From the NCBI RefSeq assembly GCF_001020205.1, contig NZ_CP011663.1:1488001-1552000 (forward strand): a stretch of 64,000 bases of DNA, read 5' to 3'. Positions 34,602-43,710 of this stretch are shown one piece after another. A model generated the notes under the pieces. That model did not search any database and was not told the DNA's origin. It saw only the letters and a list, made by a program, of their open reading frames with translations. Within the stretch, counting starts at the first letter, position 1. Every line of letters begins with the position of its first letter. Position numbers and translations under genes: made by a program. This DNA comes from Clostridium sporogenes. Its GTDB lineage: Bacteria > Bacillota > Clostridia > Clostridiales > Clostridiaceae.

Positions 34602-36317
34602 ATGGACAACCAAAAGATAAAATATAAAATGATGATGATAACTATTATTTTTATAGTATTTGTTTCTATTTGTGGATTCACAGGAGCCTATTTTAATAAA
34701 AAATCTAATGTAAATATTAAAGAATTATATGAAAACAGCTTAGTTACTTCAGAACTATTAAATGATAGTAGGACTCAATCAAGGATTATAGAGCTTGATA
34801 CGGCTAAAATAATATTAGAAAGTAAAGATAGCAAAAATATAGAAGAACTAAAAAAACAAATATATGAAGCAGAAAGTGTGTTTAATGAAAATATTAAAAT
34901 ATATAAATCTATGAAATTAGAACCAAAAGAAAAGGAATTGATAAGTTCTATTGAGGAAAAGTTATCAGATCTTAGAGAAGATAGAAACAATATAATAAAA
35001 TTATCCCAAGAAGAAAAGCCGGAAGAAGCATTAAAAAAATTAAATTATATAACACCTGTTATTAATGATTATCAGAAGGATATTTTAGAATTAGTGCAAT
35101 ATAATAAAAAACAGGCTAATAATTTTATGAAAGAAAGTGATATGTTCTTTAAAAAATCTAGAATAATTGTAATATGTATAATTGTTTTTAGTATTGTTAT
35201 AGGGATAACCTTAGTCACTTTAATATCAAAAAATTTACAAAAATCTGTGAAAGAATTAATAAAGTATCTTGATAAATTATCTAAAGGAGATTTTAGGGAT
35301 CCTATTCCAGATAATCTTGTAAATAGAGAAGATGAGATAGGAGAAATATCTAATTCTTTAAGTAAGGTGTATGAAAATATACTATATATAGAAAAAAACA
35401 CATTTAATGAGATGGACAACTCTATAAAATATATAGAAAGCATTACTAGTAGTATTAAGGAGTTAAATTTTAAAATTCAAAACACTTTTGCAGCTACAGA
35501 GCAATTGTCAGCATCTATGGAAGAAACCGGGGCATCTACAGAGGAGATGAATGCAACCTCAGGAGAAATAGGTATGGAAATTGAGAAAATATCAAGTAAT
35601 GCCTTATCCATAGATGAAAATTCAGAAAAAATATTGGAAAAGTCTGAGAAACTAAAGGAAGGTTTTTTAGAATCTAAAAAACAGGTCAGATATATGAAAG
35701 AAAATATAGATGAAGATATGAAAAAAGCTATAGACAAGTCTAAGGTTATAGAGGAAATAGATGTTTTATCAGAAACTATATTAGGAATAACCTCACAAAC
35801 TAATCTTTTAGCCTTAAATGCTGCTATTGAAGCAGCTAGAGCAGGAGAGGCAGGAAAGGGATTTGCAGTAGTAGCAGAGGAAATAAAAAAATTAGCAGAG
35901 GAGTCTAACAAAGCTACTATAGAAATACAGGATGTAACTAAAATTGTTGTAGAAGCAGTGAAAAATTTAAAAGGGAATTCTGAAAGGTTAATGGAATTTG
36001 TGGATGAATATATAAGAAAAGCTTATGATGAAATGGAAAATTTGAGTGATGAATATAAAAAGGACGCTTATTATTATAGAGACTTTTGTAATAAATTAAG
36101 TGATACTACAGAACAATTACTTCAATCTACAAAAAATTTTGAAGAAGTAATAAATAATGTAACCAAGGCTACTAATGAAGGTGTTGAAGGTATTACTAAT
36201 GTAGCAGAAAATTCAGAAGAAATAGCTAGTTTTACAGAAATAATCCTTAAAAATACTAATGATTTAAATAGAAGTTTAGATAGATTAACAGCTTGTGCTG
36301 AAAAATTTAAAATATAG
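34602..36317 (+). CDS. Methyl-accepting chemotaxis protein 2
   Basis: A 571-residue paralogue of the preceding receptor with the same order: TM1 (about 10-29), four-helix sensor, TM2 (about 188-210), HAMP and signalling domain with GITSQTNLLALNAAIEAARAGEAGKGFAVVAEEIKKLAEES. The sensor halves differ far more than the signalling halves, the usual sign of duplication followed by ligand divergence. GAGGGGG precedes the ATG. It has its own terminator at 36320-36359, so the two may be regulated separately. Confidence 0.94.
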   Translation: MDNQKIKYKMMMITIIFIVFVSICGFTGAYFNKKSNVNIKELYENSLVTSELLNDSRTQSRIIELDTAKIILESKDSKNIEELKKQIYEAESVFNENIKIYKSMKLEPKEKELISSIEEKLSDLREDRNNIIKLSQEEKPEEALKKLNYITPVINDYQKDILELVQYNKKQANNFMKESDMFFKKSRIIVICIIVFSIVIGITLVTLISKNLQKSVKELIKYLDKLSKGDFRDPIPDNLVNREDEIGEISNSLSKVYENILYIEKNTFNEMDNSIKYIESITSSIKELNFKIQNTFAATEQLSASMEETGASTEEMNATSGEIGMEIEKISSNALSIDENSEKILEKSEKLKEGFLESKKQVRYMKENIDEDMKKAIDKSKVIEEIDVLSETILGITSQTNLLALNAAIEAARAGEAGKGFAVVAEEIKKLAEESNKATIEIQDVTKIVVEAVKNLKGNSERLMEFVDEYIRKAYDEMENLSDEYKKDAYYYRDFCNKLSDTTEQLLQSTKNFEEVINNVTKATNEGVEGITNVAENSEEIASFTEIILKNTNDLNRSLDRLTACAEKFKI

Positions 36318-36319
36318 TA

Positions 36320-36359
36320 AGATATAGATGACTTTTTCTAAAAAGGTCATCTATCTTTT
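36320..36359 (+). terminator. Terminator after chemoreceptor 2
   Basis: AGATATAGATGACTTTT pairs with AAAAGGTCATCTATCT, then TTTT. Confidence 0.8.
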
Positions 36360-36428
36360 AATAGAATAAACAATAAGTGTATAATAGTTCATTCTATACT
36401 ATTTATAGTAGTTTTTTAATAATTTTGT

Positions 36429-36492
36429 TTTTCTCAATATGAGAAAATGTGAATAAATTATCAAAATGATACAATATTTTTTCTCAAAATGA
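36429..36492. promoter_or_regulatory. Three TCA-N3-TGA palindromic sites before the nickel/peptide ABC operon
   Basis: TTTTCTCAATATGAGAAAA (36429-36447) is a perfect 8+8 palindrome with a 3-bp spacer. TATCAAAATGATA (36459-36471) and TCTCAAAATGACA (36483-36495) repeat the TCA-N3-TGA core, with centres 27 and 23 bp apart. No known consensus (NikR, Fur, CodY, MntR) matches well, so the regulator is not identified. Confidence 0.6.
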
Positions 36493-36603
36493 CACAAAGA
36501 CTTAAAATTTAACAGGATTTGATACTTTACCCATTGGCATGAATTTTGCTCATTAATATATATGTGCATAAAATATATTAATTTTAGGAGGAAGGAAGGC
36601 AAC

Positions 36604-38193
36604 ATGAAAAAAATGAAATCAATTAAAAAAGCTAGGGCTATGTTGTTAATTGCCTTATTTACATTGCCAATAATATTTACTGGTTGTTCAAGTAAAAAAG
36701 AACAATCAGAAAAAGATGATAAAAAGGGCAACACAGTAGTTTATGGTGCAGAATTTGAAGATGAAAAATTAAATCCTATATTAGCACCGGCCTATGCAAA
36801 CGATTTAATTTTTAGGGGTCTTATGAGATTTGATAAGAATAATAAGCCACAATGTGATATTGCAGAATCTTATAAGAAATCTACAGATGGATTAACCTAC
36901 GATTTTAAAATTAAAAAAGGTGTAAAATTCCATGATGGAAAAGAGCTTAAAGCCGAAGATGTTGTATTTACAATAAAGTCAATACAAAATCCTAAGGTTA
37001 ATACAGAAATGAAACCAGAATTTGAAGAAGTAAAGGACATAAAAGCTGAAGGTGATTATAATGTTAAGGTTACATTAGCAAAGTCTTTTCCGGCGCTTTT
37101 AGATAAGTTAACAATTGGAATAGTCCCTAAACATGCCCTAGAAGGAAAAGATTTAAATAATGCAGAATTTAATCAAAAACCAATAGGAGTAGGGCCATTT
37201 AAATTTGTAAAATGGGAAAAGGGTAATAATATAACATTATCAAAATTTGAAGACTATTATGATAAAGACAAAACAGGAAATGTAGAAAAGTTCATATTTA
37301 AATTTATACCAGATTATAATGTACGTGCTATGCAGCTTGAAACAGGGGAAATTGATTTAGCTTATGTAGAACCAAGTCAAGTAGGCAAACTAGAAAAACT
37401 AGAAAAAATAAAAATCTACAATGAAAATACAGCAGACTATAGATGCTTTATGTTTAACATGAGAAAAGAATTGTGGAAAGATGTTAATGTTCGTAAAGCT
37501 TTCAACTATGCAGTAGATAGAAAAGGTATGGTGGATGGAATAATAAAAGGTTTTGGAGTAGAAGCTTATTCTCCACTTCAAAAAAATAAATTTAATAATC
37601 CTAATGTAGAAAAATATACTTATGATTTACAAAAAGCTAATGAATTGTTGGATAAAGCAGGTTGGAAAAAGGGAAAAGATGGTATAAGAGAAAAGGATGG
37701 AAAGAAATTTGAATTTACTTTAACTGCACCAAGTACTGACGAAGTTAGAGTAAAAATAGCTAATTACTTAGCTTCTCAATTCAAGAAAATAGGAGTTACT
37801 GTTAAAGTTGCAGCACTAGATTGGAATGCTATAAAAATAGATGAATGTGAAGCCTTTGTATTAGGATGGGGAAGTCCATATGATGCAGATGATCATACAT
37901 ACAAATTATTCCATTCAAGCCAAATAAAGAATGGTAACAATTTTGGAGCTTATTCAAATCCTAAAGTAGATAAATTATTAGAACAAGGAAGAACTACAGA
38001 AGATGAAGGAAAGAGGAAGGAAATATATAGTAAAATTCAAGAAGAACTAGCTAATGACCCACCATATAATTTTGAAATTTATGTAAACGCTATATATGCT
38101 GTAAACAAAAATATTACAGGAATAAAAGAAAAGATATTAGGGCACCACGGAGCTGGATTCATATGGAATGCAGAGGAGTGGAAGGTTCAATGA
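36604..38193 (+). CDS. Nickel/peptide-type ABC binding lipoprotein (SBP family 5)
   Basis: 529 residues. The signal ends at a lipobox (IIFTGCSS). The large SBP-5 fold contains VVYGAEFEDEKLNPILAPAYANDLIFRGLMRFD, the GVKFHDGKELKAEDVVFTI block and VRKAFNYAVDRKGMVDGI. The C-terminal half has GWGSPYDADDHTYKLFHSSQ. The start at 36604 is fixed by AGGAGGAAGGAAGG; an in-frame upstream codon at 36562 is less good. It heads a complete five-gene importer. Peptide and nickel/metallophore systems are not separable from sequence here. Confidence 0.88.
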   Translation: MKKMKSIKKARAMLLIALFTLPIIFTGCSSKKEQSEKDDKKGNTVVYGAEFEDEKLNPILAPAYANDLIFRGLMRFDKNNKPQCDIAESYKKSTDGLTYDFKIKKGVKFHDGKELKAEDVVFTIKSIQNPKVNTEMKPEFEEVKDIKAEGDYNVKVTLAKSFPALLDKLTIGIVPKHALEGKDLNNAEFNQKPIGVGPFKFVKWEKGNNITLSKFEDYYDKDKTGNVEKFIFKFIPDYNVRAMQLETGEIDLAYVEPSQVGKLEKLEKIKIYNENTADYRCFMFNMRKELWKDVNVRKAFNYAVDRKGMVDGIIKGFGVEAYSPLQKNKFNNPNVEKYTYDLQKANELLDKAGWKKGKDGIREKDGKKFEFTLTAPSTDEVRVKIANYLASQFKKIGVTVKVAALDWNAIKIDECEAFVLGWGSPYDADDHTYKLFHSSQIKNGNNFGAYSNPKVDKLLEQGRTTEDEGKRKEIYSKIQEELANDPPYNFEIYVNAIYAVNKNITGIKEKILGHHGAGFIWNAEEWKVQ

Positions 38194-39146
38194 CCTTAAG
38201 ATATATACTAAAAAGATTAGGACAGGGTATATTGATTATATTTTTTCTAAGCATAATATCCTTTCTTATCATAAATGCTGCGCCGGGAGATCCGGCGGTA
38301 GCTATTTATGGGGGGAAAGCTGATAGATTAACCAACTTGGAAAGAGCTAGAATAGTAAAAAATTATGGGTTAGATAGACCGGTAATGGAGAGATACATAA
38401 AATGGTCTGGTCAAATGATAAAAGGAGACATGGGCATATCTTACATAGAAGGGAGACCAGTATCAGAAATATTAAAGGAAAAGATTCCAAATACTATGGT
38501 GCTTTTTATAAATTCCATAATTTTAATAAGTTTAATTTCCATGATTTTGGGATTAAAAGCTGGATTTAATGAAGGCTCTATATGGGATAAGCTTCTTAGT
38601 ACTTTAAGTATAATATTTTATTCTATACCACCTTTTTGGTTAGCTCTTATTTTTATATTAGTATTTTCTGTTTATACAGGTTGGTTGCCTTCCTCAGGAA
38701 ATATGAGTATAGATGGGGAGGGTAGTGTTTTAGATGTACTAAAACATGCCATATTACCTATAGCAGTTATAGTAATTACTCATGTAGGTGCCTATTCAAG
38801 ATTTATACAAGAAAAAGTAAAAGAAGAGGATAAAAGCTACTATGTTATGGTAGCTAGAGCAAATGGAGTTTTAGAAAAGAAAATAAGAAAAGGGATAACT
38901 AAAAATGCAGTAGTGCCTTTTATAAACTATTTAGGTATAACTATTCCTACTTTTTTTAGTGGATCTGTAATGATAGAAACGGTATTTTCTTGGCCAGGTC
39001 TTGGAATGCTTACAGTTAAAGCTGCCAACTCAAGAGATTATCCATTACTTATGGGAGCTATATTTATAACTGGAGTTTTAGTTGTTTTATGTATGATAGT
39101 TACAGATATAATAGAAATAATAGTTAATCCACATCTTAGAAAGTAG
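38190..39146 (+). CDS. Nickel/peptide ABC permease 1 (DppB/NikB type)
   Basis: 318 residues with six hydrophobic segments, the opening MTLRYILKRLGQGILIIFFLSIISFLI, NAAPGDPA, and the EAA-type loop MVARANGVLEKKIRKGITKNAVVPFINYLG. Its ATG overlaps the binding-protein stop (ATGA). An in-frame ATG at 38163 lies within the previous gene and is rejected. Confidence 0.93.
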   Translation: MTLRYILKRLGQGILIIFFLSIISFLIINAAPGDPAVAIYGGKADRLTNLERARIVKNYGLDRPVMERYIKWSGQMIKGDMGISYIEGRPVSEILKEKIPNTMVLFINSIILISLISMILGLKAGFNEGSIWDKLLSTLSIIFYSIPPFWLALIFILVFSVYTGWLPSSGNMSIDGEGSVLDVLKHAILPIAVIVITHVGAYSRFIQEKVKEEDKSYYVMVARANGVLEKKIRKGITKNAVVPFINYLGITIPTFFSGSVMIETVFSWPGLGMLTVKAANSRDYPLLMGAIFITGVLVVLCMIVTDIIEIIVNPHLRK

Positions 39147-39154
39147 GTGCAAAT

Positions 39155-39955
39155 ATGAAGAGAAAATATTATAAAATATGGATCATAGTTTTTTCAATAA
39201 TAATATTAGGTTCTGTTTTTGCATCCTTAATAACTAAATTTAATCCTTATGAGGTAGAACTTACGAAGGTACTTATTAAGCCTAATAAAATACATATAAT
39301 GGGTACGGATAGTATGGGAAGAGATGTTTTTTCAAGAGTATTGTATGGTGGAAGGGTCTCTTTAAGTGTGGCTTTATTATCTGTATTAATATCTACTACT
39401 ATAGGAACCTTATATGGAGTTATAAGTGGATATTTTGGTGGAAAAGTAGATAGTGTGATGATGAGAATATTAGATACATTTTTAGCCATTCCTACATTAG
39501 TAATAATGCTTGCTCTTCAATCCGTCATAAGAGGTGGTATAACAAGCATGATCATAATAATGGGACTTACAGGATGGCTTCAAACTGCAAGAATAGTAAG
39601 ATCTCAAGTAATGAGTATAAAAAACAAAAATTATGTTAAGGCAGCTAGAGTACTTGGAACTCCAACCTATAAAATTATGATAAATCATCTTTTGAGAAAT
39701 AGTTTGCCAGCTATATTGGTTATATCTGTTTTAAATTCTGCCCAGGCTGTTTTTACGGAAGTTTCTATGAGCTTTTTAGGTATAGGAGTACCTCAGGGGA
39801 TGCCTTCTTGGGGTAGCATGCTAAACTGTGCTCAAAATGATATACTATCAGGGGCTTGGTGGATAGCTTTTTATCCAGGCATATTTACAGTAATATCTAT
39901 GCTTAGTATAAATTTTATAGGAGAAGGTATTAAGAAAAAATTAGCCGCTTATTAG
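39155..39955 (+). CDS. Nickel/peptide ABC permease 2 (DppC/NikC type)
   Basis: 266 residues with the family landmarks HIMGTDSMGRDVFSRVLYGGRVSLSVALLSV, YGVISGYFGGKVDSVMMRILDTFLAIP, KAARVLGTPTYKIMINHLLRN and SMSFLGIGVPQGMPSWGSML. It starts nine bases after permease 1 and pairs with it as the heterodimeric channel. Confidence 0.93.
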   Translation: MKRKYYKIWIIVFSIIILGSVFASLITKFNPYEVELTKVLIKPNKIHIMGTDSMGRDVFSRVLYGGRVSLSVALLSVLISTTIGTLYGVISGYFGGKVDSVMMRILDTFLAIPTLVIMLALQSVIRGGITSMIIIMGLTGWLQTARIVRSQVMSIKNKNYVKAARVLGTPTYKIMINHLLRNSLPAILVISVLNSAQAVFTEVSMSFLGIGVPQGMPSWGSMLNCAQNDILSGAWWIAFYPGIFTVISMLSINFIGEGIKKKLAAY

Positions 39956-40053
39956 GGAGAATTTTAATTTTATAAATATATAGTCATTAAATAAGTTTCA
40001 CAGGTTAAAAGCTTTTTGCAAATCATTCATTTAACCTTTTAGGAGGGAATAGC

Positions 40054-40848
40054 TTGAATATCTTAGAAGTCAAAGGTCTTAGGATAGAAGAAGAAAAAAA
40101 TAAAAAGATTTTAGTTAAGAATAGTGATTTTACAATAGAAAGAGGAAAGATTACTTGTATAGTAGGAGAAAGTGGAAGTGGGAAAACTATGACAGCCATG
40201 TCTATAATAGGAATGCTTCCAGAAGGAGTTAGAGTTACAAAGGGGGAAATACTTTTTATGGGAGAAAATGTTTTTAACATCTCTAAAGATAAACTAAGAG
40301 ATTTTAGAGGAAAGAAAATTTTTTCTATATTTCAAAATTCTATAAATTGTTTTAACCCTTCTGTAATTATGGAAATACAAATATATGATATGATATGTAG
40401 TCATTATAGTATAGATAAAGAAAGTTTTAAAAATAAACTGATAAATATAATGAAAAATATTAATTTAAAAAATCCTGAAATTATATTAAAACAATATCCT
40501 TTTCAATTAAGTGGAGGTATGCTTCAACGAATGATGATTGCAACTGCTATACTTGTGGAACCAGATATAATAATAGCAGATGAACCAACTACTGCCTTAG
40601 ATTTAACATCTCAAAAAGATATATTAAATCAATTAAAAATGATAAAAGAAAAATTAAATACTACTATATTAATGATAACTCATGATTTTGGAGTAGTAGC
40701 AGAAATTGCAGATAATGTAGTAATTATGCAAAATGGAAATATTATAGAAAAGGGAAATGTATATAATATATTTGATAATCCTCAAGAAAATTATACTAAA
40801 ACTTTATTAAATGCTACCTTTAAAAGAGAGGTAACTTATGTATGTTAG
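40054..40848 (+). CDS. Nickel/peptide ABC ATPase 1 (DppD/NikD type)
   Basis: 264 residues. Walker A GESGSGKTM, Q-loop IFQNSINCFNPS, signature LSGGMLQRMMIATA, Walker B IIIADEPTTALD and H-loop MITHDFGVV. The start is TTG at 40054 with AGGAGGG six bases before. It overlaps the next ATPase gene by seven bases. Confidence 0.93.
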   Translation: MNILEVKGLRIEEEKNKKILVKNSDFTIERGKITCIVGESGSGKTMTAMSIIGMLPEGVRVTKGEILFMGENVFNISKDKLRDFRGKKIFSIFQNSINCFNPSVIMEIQIYDMICSHYSIDKESFKNKLINIMKNINLKNPEIILKQYPFQLSGGMLQRMMIATAILVEPDIIIADEPTTALDLTSQKDILNQLKMIKEKLNTTILMITHDFGVVAEIADNVVIMQNGNIIEKGNVYNIFDNPQENYTKTLLNATFKREVTYVC

Positions 40849-41654
40849 AAGTTAAAAATGTAGTAAAAAGTTATAATCCTAAATTAAGTTTATTTACAAA
40901 AAATAAATTAGATTTTAAAGCTATAGATAATGTATCCTTTAAATTAAAAGAGGGAGAATCTATAGGACTTGTAGGAGAGTCAGGCTGTGGTAAAAGTACG
41001 TTGGGAAGGCTTATTTTAAGACTGGAAAATACTACAGAAGGTTCAATAAAATACAAAGGGAAGAATATATGGAGTTTTAAGGGGAAAGAGCTAAAAAGTT
41101 TTAGAAAACAGTGTCAGATAATATTTCAAGATACATATTGTTCTTTAAATCCTAATATTAGAGTAATAGATTCCCTTATGGAACCTTTAGATAATTATTT
41201 TACTGAGTTATCTAAAGAAGAAAAAATAAATAAAATAGAAAGTATCATAGGATTTGCTAAATTAGATAAGGATATATTAGAAAAATATCCTTCATCTATA
41301 AGTGGAGGGGAAAGACAAAGAATAAACATATGTAGAGCTTTGCTTTTAGAACCTAAGCTTTTAATTTGTGACGAAATAATATCAAGCTTAGATGTATGTA
41401 CACAAGCATCAATAATGTCTATGGTAAAAGAGCTTAGAGAAAAAAGTAACACAGCTATATTGTTTATATCACATGATATAAGTGTTGTAGATTATCTTTG
41501 TGACAAGATTATTGTAATGGAATCTGGAAGAATAATAGAAACTATAGAAAATAAAAAGTTAGGGCTATATTCATATAAAAAAGATTATACAAAAAAACTT
41601 TTATCTTCAGTTCCTATAAATCATCCTTCCAAAAGAGTAAATACTATTTATTAA
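40842..41654 (+). CDS. Nickel/peptide ABC ATPase 2 (DppF/NikE type)
   Basis: 270 residues. Walker A GESGCGKST, Q-loop IFQDTYCSLNP, signature ISGGERQRINICRAL, Walker B LLICDEIISSLDVCTQ (an Ile in place of the usual Pro after DE) and H-loop FISHDISVV. It completes the importer with the preceding four genes. The short C-terminus is typical of the NikE-like group. Confidence 0.93.
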   Translation: MLEVKNVVKSYNPKLSLFTKNKLDFKAIDNVSFKLKEGESIGLVGESGCGKSTLGRLILRLENTTEGSIKYKGKNIWSFKGKELKSFRKQCQIIFQDTYCSLNPNIRVIDSLMEPLDNYFTELSKEEKINKIESIIGFAKLDKDILEKYPSSISGGERQRINICRALLLEPKLLICDEIISSLDVCTQASIMSMVKELREKSNTAILFISHDISVVDYLCDKIIVMESGRIIETIENKKLGLYSYKKDYTKKLLSSVPINHPSKRVNTIY

Positions 41655-41671
41655 TAAATTATTATGCTAAT

Positions 41672-41870
41672 AATATGACTACTTAATATAAAATTTAGAA
41701 TATAAAATCTAAATTTTGTTAGAACCTCCTTTGAATAAGAATAAGAATAGTAATGCTTTGTTTGAAATGTAATCAAAGTATAGATGATGAAACCCCATAA
41801 TATGTTAAATAATATTGTTAAATAAAATTGTTAAATAAAAAGTGAATATCTAGTGTTAAGTAGTCATATT
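41672..41870. repeat. 199-bp segment bounded by a perfect 15-bp inverted repeat, MITE-like
   Basis: AATATGACTACTTAA (41672-41686) and its exact complement TTAAGTAGTCATATT (41856-41870) bound a non-coding segment. Inside are a second hairpin AAAATTTAGA / TCTAAATTTT (41690-41717) and a short tandem TGTTAAATAA-type repeat (41804-41838). There is no ORF. This lies in the 460-base gap after the ABC operon. A clear target-site duplication was not found. Confidence 0.5.
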
Positions 41871-41874
41871 TTAA

Positions 41875-41920
41875 AGAGTTGAATATAAATTTTAATGTAT
41901 TTATATTCAACTCTTATTTT
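41875..41920 (+). terminator. 16-bp hairpin terminator
   Basis: AGAGTTGAATATAAAT and ATTTATATTCAACTCT with an 8-base loop, then TATTTT. The sequence from here to 42117 shows nothing but A/T-rich DNA and the next gene's promoter. Confidence 0.78.
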
Positions 41921-42117
41921 AATATAATGTTTACTGTAAATTAAAATTTTATATATAATATACTAACAAAAACAGTATACAATATATAAGAGATTTGTAT
42001 ATTATAGATATTAATCATTACAATAATTAAAAATATCCAAATAAGAACTTAATATTATTTGGTATTTAATTTGATAAATTGGATTATTTGTTTTATAAGT
42101 ATTTGGGAGGAATTTGT

Positions 42118-42633
42118 ATGACTAAAGGTATAAGGCTGCTAATAGTTTTGGTATTAGTAAGTATAATAGTAGCATCTTCTTGTACCTCTGTGATTATGGA
42201 TGATAGAAAGGAATCAGAGAAGGTATTTAAGGAGTATATAAATTTATTATATACCGTTAAACCTAAGAGTAAAACTAATAGAAATATGACTTTACAACAG
42301 GTGTATACAGAAAATATTTTTGAAGATGTAATGACAGAAAATGCTTATAATAGTTTATGGAGAGATCAGATTCCCTTAGTACTATCACTTATAGTTAATA
42401 GAAATAATTATCATGTAAGGGTTAACAATATAGATATAGAAAATTATCATAAAAATAAGGATGGAACAACTACCTATACTTATAATGTTCGCTTAAATAT
42501 ATTTTGTTCTTTAGACAAAAGACATAGAGAAGAAAAATTAAAGGGAAAGGCCACTTTAAAGAAAATTAAATTTAAATGGAAAATTGTAAAAGATAAACAG
42601 TTTAATTTAGAGAAGATTCTTTTAGAAGAATAG
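42118..42633 (+). CDS. Hypothetical lipoprotein
   Basis: 171 residues. A hydrophobic signal (about 5-20) ends in IVASSC, a plausible lipobox with Cys22, followed by a mature part of about 150 residues rich in Lys, Asn and Tyr with a probable NTF2-like or DUF4878-like alpha+beta layout (KEYINLLYTVKP..., YTYNVRLNIF, KATLKKIKFKWKIVKDKQFN). That likeness is tentative. GGGAGG fixes the ATG at 42118 over an upstream in-frame codon at 42079. It stands alone. Confidence 0.65.
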   Translation: MTKGIRLLIVLVLVSIIVASSCTSVIMDDRKESEKVFKEYINLLYTVKPKSKTNRNMTLQQVYTENIFEDVMTENAYNSLWRDQIPLVLSLIVNRNNYHVRVNNIDIENYHKNKDGTTTYTYNVRLNIFCSLDKRHREEKLKGKATLKKIKFKWKIVKDKQFNLEKILLEE

Positions 42634-42730
42634 ATTTAATAATTCTTTATTATAGATAGTATTTGTATAAGAATATTTAAAGTTATAGAGAAGTAAAGTT
42701 CTTTTAAAATATGAATCTATTAATTTTTGA

Positions 42731-42768
42731 AAAAAGTAACACTCATAAAATGATAAGTGTTACTTTTT
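42731..42768. terminator. Bidirectional terminator after the lipoprotein gene
   Basis: AAAAAGTAACACT and AGTGTTACTTTTT, perfect 13-bp arms, with a T run on either strand. Confidence 0.82.
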
Positions 42769-42807
42769 TTGTAAGGGGGATCTTAAAATTGTAAAATTTT
42801 TAATTGC

Positions 42808-42834
42808 CTTGTATCTTTTGGGGGAGGATACAAG
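42808..42834. other. Hairpin with a G-rich loop between convergent genes
   Basis: CTTGTATC and GATACAAG (8 bp) enclose the 11-base loop TTTTGGGGGAG, so a purine-rich, Shine-Dalgarno-like stretch sits in the loop. No start codon follows at useful distance and neither flank has a T run. Purpose unknown. Confidence 0.4.
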
Positions 42835-42921
42835 AGTGATATATAATTGTTATTTAATAATTATTATTTATTAATATTTTATACCATTTAGTTTCATATG
42901 TCAACAATTAAAAAAATAATT

Positions 42922-43710
42922 TTATTTATTTTTTTTAAATACCATAACTATAAGTAAAATGAAAACGGAAATAAGTGCTGTTATTCCTCCAGGAGCACAA
43001 TCTAAATAATAGGATAAAAATAAAGCGGATATTACATCAAATATACTTATTAATATAGACAAAAATAGGGTGTTTTTAAATCCTTTTTTAAATTGTAGAG
43101 CAGTGGCTACAGGTAGAGCTATTAAAGAGCTTAAAACTAGAACTCCAACAATTCTAATAGATACGGATATAGTAGCTGCCACTAAAATAGAAAAAATATA
43201 ATTTATAAGTTTTACTCTTACATTAGCTATTTTAGCTCCTTCTTCATCAAAAGCTATATATATAAGTTCACTATGTAATAAAATTAAAGTAACACAAGAT
43301 ATTATGCTTAATATAAATACAGTCAAAAGCTCGCCTTTTGACACTGTAAGAATACTTCCAAATAGGAAGGAATTTATATTACCTGAAGCTTTTCCAGAGC
43401 TTACTAAGGTTATAGCAATACCTACACTTAAAGAAAGAACTATAGATAAAATTAGTTCTGCATATCTTTTATAATAATCTCTTAAAAATTCTATAAAAAC
43501 TCCTGCTATAGAAGTAAATATAAAGGCGCTTAGTATAGGATTCTGGCCTAAAGATAATCCTATAGCTATACCAGCCAAAGAACTGTGAGCTAAAGTATCT
43601 CCAATCATTGAATATCTTCTAAGTACTAAATATATACCTATACTAGGGCATAAAATAGATATAAATATAGAAATAATTAAAGCTGTTCTCATGAAAGTGT
43701 AACTTAACAT
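42922..43710 (-). CDS. znuB: Zinc-type ABC permease
   Basis: 262 residues with about eight hydrophobic helices and the ABC-3 family marks: LSYTFMRTALIISIFISILCPSIGIYLVLRRYSMIGDTLAHSSLAGIAIGL at the start, FDEEGAKIANV in the middle, and VLVLSSLIALPVATAL. It shares its first base with the last base of the ATPase stop. Together with ZnuC and ZnuA it forms a zinc or manganese importer. Confidence 0.9.
   Translation of the reverse strand: MLSYTFMRTALIISIFISILCPSIGIYLVLRRYSMIGDTLAHSSLAGIAIGLSLGQNPILSAFIFTSIAGVFIEFLRDYYKRYAELILSIVLSLSVGIAITLVSSGKASGNINSFLFGSILTVSKGELLTVFILSIISCVTLILLHSELIYIAFDEEGAKIANVRVKLINYIFSILVAATISVSIRIVGVLVLSSLIALPVATALQFKKGFKNTLFLSILISIFDVISALFLSYYLDCAPGGITALISVFILLIVMVFKKNK

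Noticed and set aside
36604..41654. Firm naming as nikABCDE
   Set aside because: The binding protein lacks a diagnostic nickel signature and the upstream sites do not match NikR, so peptide or metallophore uptake remains equally possible.
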